A DNA stretch of 64,000 nucleotides from Ovis canadensis. Its lineage: Eukaryota > Chordata > Mammalia > Artiodactyla > Bovidae. The DNA is taken from assembly GCF_042477335.2 (NCBI RefSeq), contig NC_091247.1:8082501-8146500 (forward strand), in the 5' to 3' direction. The notes beneath the pieces were generated by a model. That model was not told where the DNA came from, ran no database searches, and worked only from the letters and a program-made list of their open reading frames with translations. Position 1 is the stretch's first letter, and the number at the start of each line of letters is the position of its first letter. A program made the translations under genes and the position numbers. Below are positions 53,757 through 64,000 of the stretch, one piece after another.

Positions 53757-55005
53757 AGGCTTCCAGCCTCTTCCTATTCATTTCCCCATTGAATCCTGAT
53801 ACATCTCAATGCAGGAGACGCTAACCATTATCTTTATTTTACAGATGGGGGAACTGAGGCTCCAGAAGGTGAGAAGGGAGCTGATGGTTCTCTCTCCTGA
53901 CCCTCCTTCCTTCCCTTCCCCTGCAGTGCTATGCAGGCAACAGGATGCTTTGTAAGCAAGTCACATTTGCCAGGGCTCCAGACCACTACCAGCAAAGGAA
54001 TGCTGACGTCCACCCAGACAGACGCTCTGGCCAACCCAAGAGGGTCCACGGCCAGCCCCGTCCCCTCAGGAGCCTCCGTCTCCACCGGGGCTGAAAAAAG
54101 TGGCTGAAGCAAATCCCAGTCCCAAAGGGCGAGTGACCCTGTGGCGGCCTCAGTATCCCCAGCTGTAAAACGGGGCCGGTTCTCCCATGCTGCGGTTTCC
54201 AGGGACCTACTCGCAGGTGCTCGCCCCGGAAACCCCAGAAGGGCGCCGGCAGCCCCAGACCCACCCTGGGGCGGGGCATGGGAGGGCTCTGGGGTTCTTT
54301 CCCAGCCTCGATTCCCCTTCCCAGGAGGGCATCCCTGAAAAAGCAAAAGTCGCTTCAGCAGCACCCACACCCCGCCTCGAGTCACCGGCTTCCCTGAAGC
54401 CGTCGTCCTCGCCTTGCGCCTCCGCCTCCACCGGCGTGCCCAGGTCCCGACATTGTAGACACTGGCTCCACAAGGGCCCCGCGAAGATGGGACACGGCGA
54501 CTGTCGCACAGAAAGGCCGGCACGGGGCGGAAGGTGGGGGCTGTGGACCGAACGCTGGACCGGAGGGGCGGGACGCCGTAGAGGGGCCCCCGGCCCCGCC
54601 CCCACACGCTGGCAGACTCTGCCCCCGGTCGCCACCGCACTCAGAGTCGCGGCCCTGTCGCCACAGCGCTTTACCCAGCGAACAGAACTCTCTGCGCAGG
54701 CCCGGCCTTCAACTCCGCCTTGCCCCGCCCACAAGCTGTCCAAGCCCCGCCCACTCATCGAGCCCCGCCCCTTTCCCGGTCCCCGGGAGGGGCCATCCCG
54801 AGGCTGCCTGCTGAGAAGCCTAGGCGATGGAGGCTCCAGCCCTTAGCTTGGGTGAAAGAGCCCGACAGAGGGGCGGGACAGCTGGGAACCCTCCATTCTG
54901 CCCCTTCTTACCCCTGGGGACCTGGGCAAATCGGCGACTCGGCACCTCCGGCTGGGCGAAATCCGAGACACAGGGTTTCTAAGGCCCCACATGTGTATGG
55001 AAATT
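53757..55005. repeat. Segmental duplication, copy 2 (BBLN promoter and exon 1)
   Basis: Same orientation and same order of landmarks as 29,941-31,250. By eye roughly four of five bases agree over the well-aligned stretches, so the duplication is old. It ends about 250 bases before a BovB and about 1 kb before the PTGES2 start codon. Confidence 0.87.
54386..54453 (-). pseudogene. BBLN exon 1 pseudogene copy
   Basis: Counterpart of BBLN exon 1. The ATG (54453-54451) and a GGTGAC donor are kept, and the body still reads DLGTPVEAEAQGEDDGF in one frame, but 11 bases are missing just after the ATG, so the old start no longer leads into that frame. Nothing resembling BBLN exon 2 is seen nearby. The surrounding GC-rich, CpG-bearing promoter copy could still start transcription away from PTGES2; that is inference. 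Confidence 0.85.
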
Positions 55006-55254
55006 TTTATGGTTCGGGTCACAGAAGAAACAGTGCATCGGCGCGGGAGGGCAGAATAAAAAATCCTGGGGGCGGGGGAGGCGGGGTGCGGAAATCCCGA
55101 GTCAAGGGCGTTCACCTGCTACTTGTCGGGACGGACAGTTTCTGCGGCTCTCAGGGACCGGATGCCACGACGCTTTCCCTGATACTGAGAAGGGTTCAGT
55201 CTCTTTCGATTGGGTGCCTGTTATGGGTGACACTAAGGGCCACATATTAAAAAG

Positions 55255-55722
55255 CAGAGATATTATTTTGCCAACAAAAGCTATGGTTTTCCCAGTAGTC
55301 ATGTATGGATGTGAGAGTTGGACTATAAAGAAAGCTTACCGCCGAAGAATTGACGCTTTTGAACTGTGATGTTGAAGACTCTTGACAGTTCCTTGAACTG
55401 CAAGGAGATCCAACTAGTCCATCCTAAAGGAGATCAGTCCTGAATATTCATTGGAAGGACTGATGCTGAAGCTGAAGCTCCAATACTTTGGTCACCTGAT
55501 GCGAAAAGCTGACTCATTGGAAAAGACCCTGATGCTAGGAAAGATTGAAGGTGGGAGGAGAAGGGGATGACAGAGGATGAGACGGTTGGATGGCATCACC
55601 GACTCAATGTGGACGAGTATGAGTAAACTCTAGGAGTTGGAGATGGACAGGGAGGCCTGGCGTGCTGCAGTCCATGGGGTTGCACAGTCGGACGCGACTG
55701 AGCGACTGAACTGAACTGAGGG
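55255..55722 (+). mobile_element. BovB LINE 3' end
   Basis: From 'tattattttgccaacaaaag' to the terminal 'gactgagcgactgaactgaa'. It lies between the BBLN-promoter copy and the PTGES2 promoter. Confidence 0.92.
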
Positions 55723-56012
55723 CTGCATGCCTGAGTTCCTGCATTCGGCTCCGGGTCACTACCGAGACCAGTTACGTCTACACTCTAGAAGCCGGCGGCA
55801 GTTAGCAGACATCCTCAGGTGTTTCTTCGGCTCTGATGGATGTTTTAAAAGTTGGGCGCCGGGGACTGAAGCTCAGTCCCAAGAGGGCTGCCCCCGCCCC
55901 GCTCGGCGTCACCGTCACCCCTGGCAACCGGCTGGCCCCGCCCCTTCAAGGGGAGCCAGAGCCAAGGCAGTCTTTGTTTCTCGCGCCCTTCCGCGGCGCC
56001 GGCGAAGCAAAC

Positions 56013-61000
<4,988 letters not shown>

Positions 61001-61492
61001 GCTGAGCCTCGTGATCCCTGCCGGGGGGCGGGGGCGGAAACAGCAGAAGATGCCGGCTGTGAAGGACCAGGGCCGCTGGGCCAGCACTTGGCGATGCTGA
61101 GACACTGTGCAGCGAGGGCAGGATCATTCGGCCTCTTGTGCATCCCACCCTGGCAGCCCCCTCGCTTCTAACACTGGACGTCTGTTGCGGCCCTGGGGGA
61201 CAAAGCCCAGACTTGGTTTCCATCCACAGGGCATGGAAGGCTACCTCCCTCCACACCAGCCCCAGGGGCTGACCCTCCCCGACTCCCTCCTCGGCCTCCC
61301 TACTCTCAGCCTTCCCTGGGGCTCTTGAGGCTGCCCTGTCTGTGCCGCGTGGTGGGAGTCAGGTCGGGCTCCTGCCCTGAGCGAAGGAAGCAGGGACCCT
61401 TTGGTTTTGGGAGACCCTGTCCTTGGCTCCCTCTGGGTCCTGTTCCCAGGTGCCCCCGCCACACACACACTGGGACTGTATATCATATTTGC

Positions 61493-61498
61493 AATAAA
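61493..61498 (+). terminator. PTGES2 poly(A) signal AATAAA
   Basis: AATAAA about 490 bases after the stop codon; the 3'UTR before it is GC-rich with a short ACACAC run. Cleavage expected near 61,515. Confidence 0.85.
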
Positions 61499-61519
61499 GA
61501 AAAGGTTTGCAGCTCCCCA

Positions 61520-62820
61520 CATGGTGGCACTGTAGTGGAGGTCAGTGCAGGTTAGGGAAGGCCGCCCTGGCAGTTAATGCTGTTTGTCCAGGGCTTAGTG
61601 AGGGTCAGGCCTGGGTGAAAGGCTCAGCGTGCTTTGTGTCCTGGAATCCTGTGTTCGTGGCCATGAATGCTCAGCAGGGAGGTGCAGAGATGGCCTGGGG
61701 CACGGGTCCGGTTTTGCTCCCCACTGACTGTGGGACTCTGGGCAGGGCAGTGGCACCCCTCTCTGATCCCGAGTCTCCTCCTCTGTCAAGGGGCCTCAGG
61801 GATGGCCCCCACCTCCAGGGACAGTTGTGAGGGCTCAACCACAAGACCCAGGTCAGTGTGTGGAAGGATGCCCGGCTCAGCGAGGGCTGGAGTTGTTCCA
61901 GTCCTGCTCTACAGACCAGGAGACCAGGGATCAGAGGACGCGGGGCCCTTCGAGGCCCTCTGGCTGTGGATGGCCACCCAGGGCTTCAGTCTCAGGCCTG
62001 GGACTTGACGGGATGGACGGTAGGACAGGAGTCTATAGAGAGAAACGACTCTGGGAACAAGGAGGGGCTGTGGGGTCCCTGCTCTCCTGGTTTCAGCAGA
62101 TGATGGGCACGCTGGTCCACCGAGGTTGCCCTCCAGAGGCTGGACAGCCAGCCAGTGAGCTGATCACTATGTGCTGGGGCCTCCCTGTCAGGGAGTGATG
62201 GGCCAACTGCCTCAGACCCCCCAGGAGAGTTTAATTTTCTAATTTTTTTAAAAACATAGAAATAATTCATGGTCTTTATATTAGCACACGTTCAAATAAG
62301 GTTGGTGATGGACAGGGAGGCCTGGCATGCTGCAGTCCATGGGGTGGCAAAGTCAGGCATGACTGAGCGACTGAACTGAACAGATGAGGCGGCACCAACC
62401 TTAAGCCCTCCAGAGGCAGACCGCGCCACGTGGGGAGGTAGCGGCCCCAGCTTCTGCAGCGCTGCCTGCTACCTGCTTGGTTTGGTTCCCGTTGTGAGCA
62501 TCTGCCCTTGTAACACTGGCTGGGTCTTCGAGTCTGCGGAGTGCTCCTGTGGGAGGAAGGAGGGAAGCTGAGGCCTGAGGTCACACCCCTGAGGGATGAG
62601 GAGCCACGGGAGCCGCCTCTGAGGGGCCAACAGCTGTTCGGGTCTCCAGAGTCACCGCTGGCCGGGATGCTGCTCCCCCGTCACTGATCGGCTTTTAAGT
62701 CCCCAAGGGGCCTGTGATGGCCCTAGAGCCTCCCGCAGCAGGGCAGGAACTAGGCCAGGGGCGCCATGATGCGCTGGGGGAGGCCTTCATATATCCCTTC
62801 CCCTCCCCGCTTTCCTTCTC
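61520..62820. other. Intergenic stretch after PTGES2
   Basis: Contains a MIR-like fragment at about 61,720-61,860 and a short BovB 3' fragment at 62,297-62,385; otherwise nothing recognisable. Confidence 0.6.
62297..62385 (+). mobile_element. BovB 3' terminal fragment
   Basis: 'gttggtgatggacagggagg' to 'gactgagcgactgaactgaa', only the last BovB bases. Confidence 0.88.
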
Positions 62821-62823
62821 TTC

Positions 62824-63508
62824 AGTTCAGTTCAGTTCAGTTGCTCAGTCGTGTCCGACTCTTTGCGACCCCATGAATCTCAGCACGCCAGGCCTCCCTG
62901 TCCATCACCATCTCCCGGAGTTCACTCAGACTCACGTCCATCGAGTCAGTGATGCCATCCAGCCCTCTCATCCTCTGTCGTCCCCTTCTCCTCCTGGCCC
63001 CAATCCCTCCCAGCATCAGAGTCTTTTCCAATGAGTCAGCTCTTCACATGAGGTGGCCAAAGTACTGGAGCTTCAGCTTTAGCATCATTCCTTCCCAAGA
63101 AATCCCAGGGTTGATCTCCTTCAGAATGGACTGGTTGGATCTCCTTGCAGTCCAAGGGACTCTCAAGAGTCTTCAACACCACAGTTCAAAAGCATCAATT
63201 CTTTGGCGCTCAGCCTTCTTCACAGTCCAACTCTCACGGTCCATATATGACCACAGGAAAAACCATAGCCTTGACTAGATGGACCTTAGTTGGCAAAGTA
63301 ATGTCTCTGCTTTTGAATATACTATCTAGATTGGTCATAACTTTTCTTCCAAGGAGTAAGCGTCTTTTAATTTCATGGCTGCAGTCACCATCTACAGTGA
63401 TTTTGGAGCCCCCCAAAATAAAGTCTGACACTGTTTCTACTGTTTCCCCATCTATTTCCTGTGAAGTGATGGGACCAGATGCCATGATCTTTGTTTTCTG
63501 AATGTTGG
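62824..63508 (-). mobile_element. BovB LINE, 3' part, antisense
   Basis: Reverse-complement BovB from its tail (ttcagttcagttcagttcag) back into the C-terminal part of the ORF (minus strand: TKIMASGPITSQEIDGETVE). The BovB sequence breaks at about 63508 and continues in the opposite orientation. Confidence 0.93.
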
Positions 63509-64000
63509 TCATGGTAAGAGGTCTGACAGAATGTGGTCCACTGGAGAAGGGAATGGCGAGCCACTTCAGTATTCTTGCCTTGAGAACCCCATGAACAGGA
63601 AAAGGCAAAATGATAGGATACCAAAAGAGGAACTCCCCAGGTCATTAGGTGCCCAACATGCTACTGGAGATCAGTGGAGAAATAACTCCAGAAAGAATGA
63701 AGGGATGGAGCCAAAGCAAAAACAATACCCAGATGTGGATGTGACTGGTGATAGAAGCAAGATCCGATGCTGTAAAGAGCAATATTGCATAGGAACTTGG
63801 AATGTCAGGTCCATGAATCAGGGCAAATTGGAAGTGGTCAAACAAGAGATGGCAAGGGTGAACGTCGACATTCTAGCAATCAGCGAACTAAAATGGACTG
63901 GAATGGGTGAATTTAACTCAGATGACCATTATATGTACTACTGCGGGCAGGAATCCCTCAGAAGAAATGGAGTAGCCATCATGGTCAACAAAAGAGTCCT
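63509..64000 (+). mobile_element. BovB LINE, 5' part, sense, cut by window end
   Basis: Starts near the 5' end of BovB ('gtaagaggtctgacagaatg') and reaches the endonuclease domain, which is open on the plus strand: IGTWNVRSMNQGKLEVVKQE, then DILAISELKWTGMGEFNSDD and YCGQESLRRNGVAIMVNKRV. It continues beyond 64000. Confidence 0.92.

Larger units (their letters stand above)
39101..55720. other. Long intergenic stretch between LCN2 and PTGES2
   Basis: No protein-coding exon is recognised over about 16.6 kb. About half is repeats (listed separately). The non-repeat parts, chiefly 39,110-39,960, 40,525-41,150, 41,710-43,850, 44,080-44,750, 49,480-50,330 and 52,500-53,460, hold open frames without recognisable domains or splice context. 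A duplicate of the BBLN promoter lies at 53.8-55.0 kb. Confidence 0.6.

Noticed and set aside
53834-54640. 268-aa minus-strand frame resembling part of the BBLN first-exon frame
   Set aside because: Its similarity to BBLN comes from the duplicated promoter/exon block; the remainder is non-coding flank read through by chance.

Overview
The window is nuclear DNA of a ruminant, most likely a bovid. It is crowded with BovB (RTE) LINE fragments and with BovA, BovA2, Bov-tA and CHR-type tRNA-Glu-derived SINEs, which mark ruminants and their cetartiodactyl relatives. The genes are intron-split mammalian genes. The order CIZ1 - BBLN (C9orf16) - LCN2 - PTGES2 matches human chromosome 9q34.11. The exact species cannot be fixed by reading.

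Layout: 1-6.8 kb is repeat-rich intergenic DNA. A CpG island at about 6.9-8.6 kb is the likely CIZ1 promoter. CIZ1 (+) codes from 9149 to 26251 in 16 exons that join in frame to 852 residues, with its poly(A) signal at 26356. BBLN (-) converges on it (27670-30736, two coding exons, 83 aa) and starts in a second CpG island. LCN2 (-) follows (35271-39013, six coding exons plus a 3'UTR exon, 199 aa). From 39.1 to 55.7 kb there is a long intergenic stretch of repeats and anonymous sequence. PTGES2 (+) codes from 56013 to 61000 in seven exons (372 aa), with its poly(A) signal at 61493. The window ends inside a BovB element.

The genes do not form one pathway. CIZ1 is a nuclear-matrix zinc-finger protein of DNA replication, BBLN a small coiled-coil cytoskeletal protein, LCN2 a secreted siderophore-binding innate-immune lipocalin, and PTGES2 a thioredoxin/GST-fold prostaglandin E synthase-type protein.

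No unknown biological system was found. The most interesting signals are structural. A 72-bp CIZ1 coding exon lies inside an antisense L1 fragment. The CIZ1 terminal exon has a second copy downstream, with an intact acceptor and an in-frame stop, overlapping the BBLN 3' end. The BBLN promoter and first exon are duplicated about 24 kb away, near PTGES2, so the two copies flank LCN2. PTGES2 exon 5 has a duplicated 3' splice site. Several inverted-repeat and nested-insertion structures also stand out. Exon borders come from splice sites, reading phase and recalled human protein sequence. Repeat borders are by eye, within about 5-15 bases unless a target-site duplication is given.
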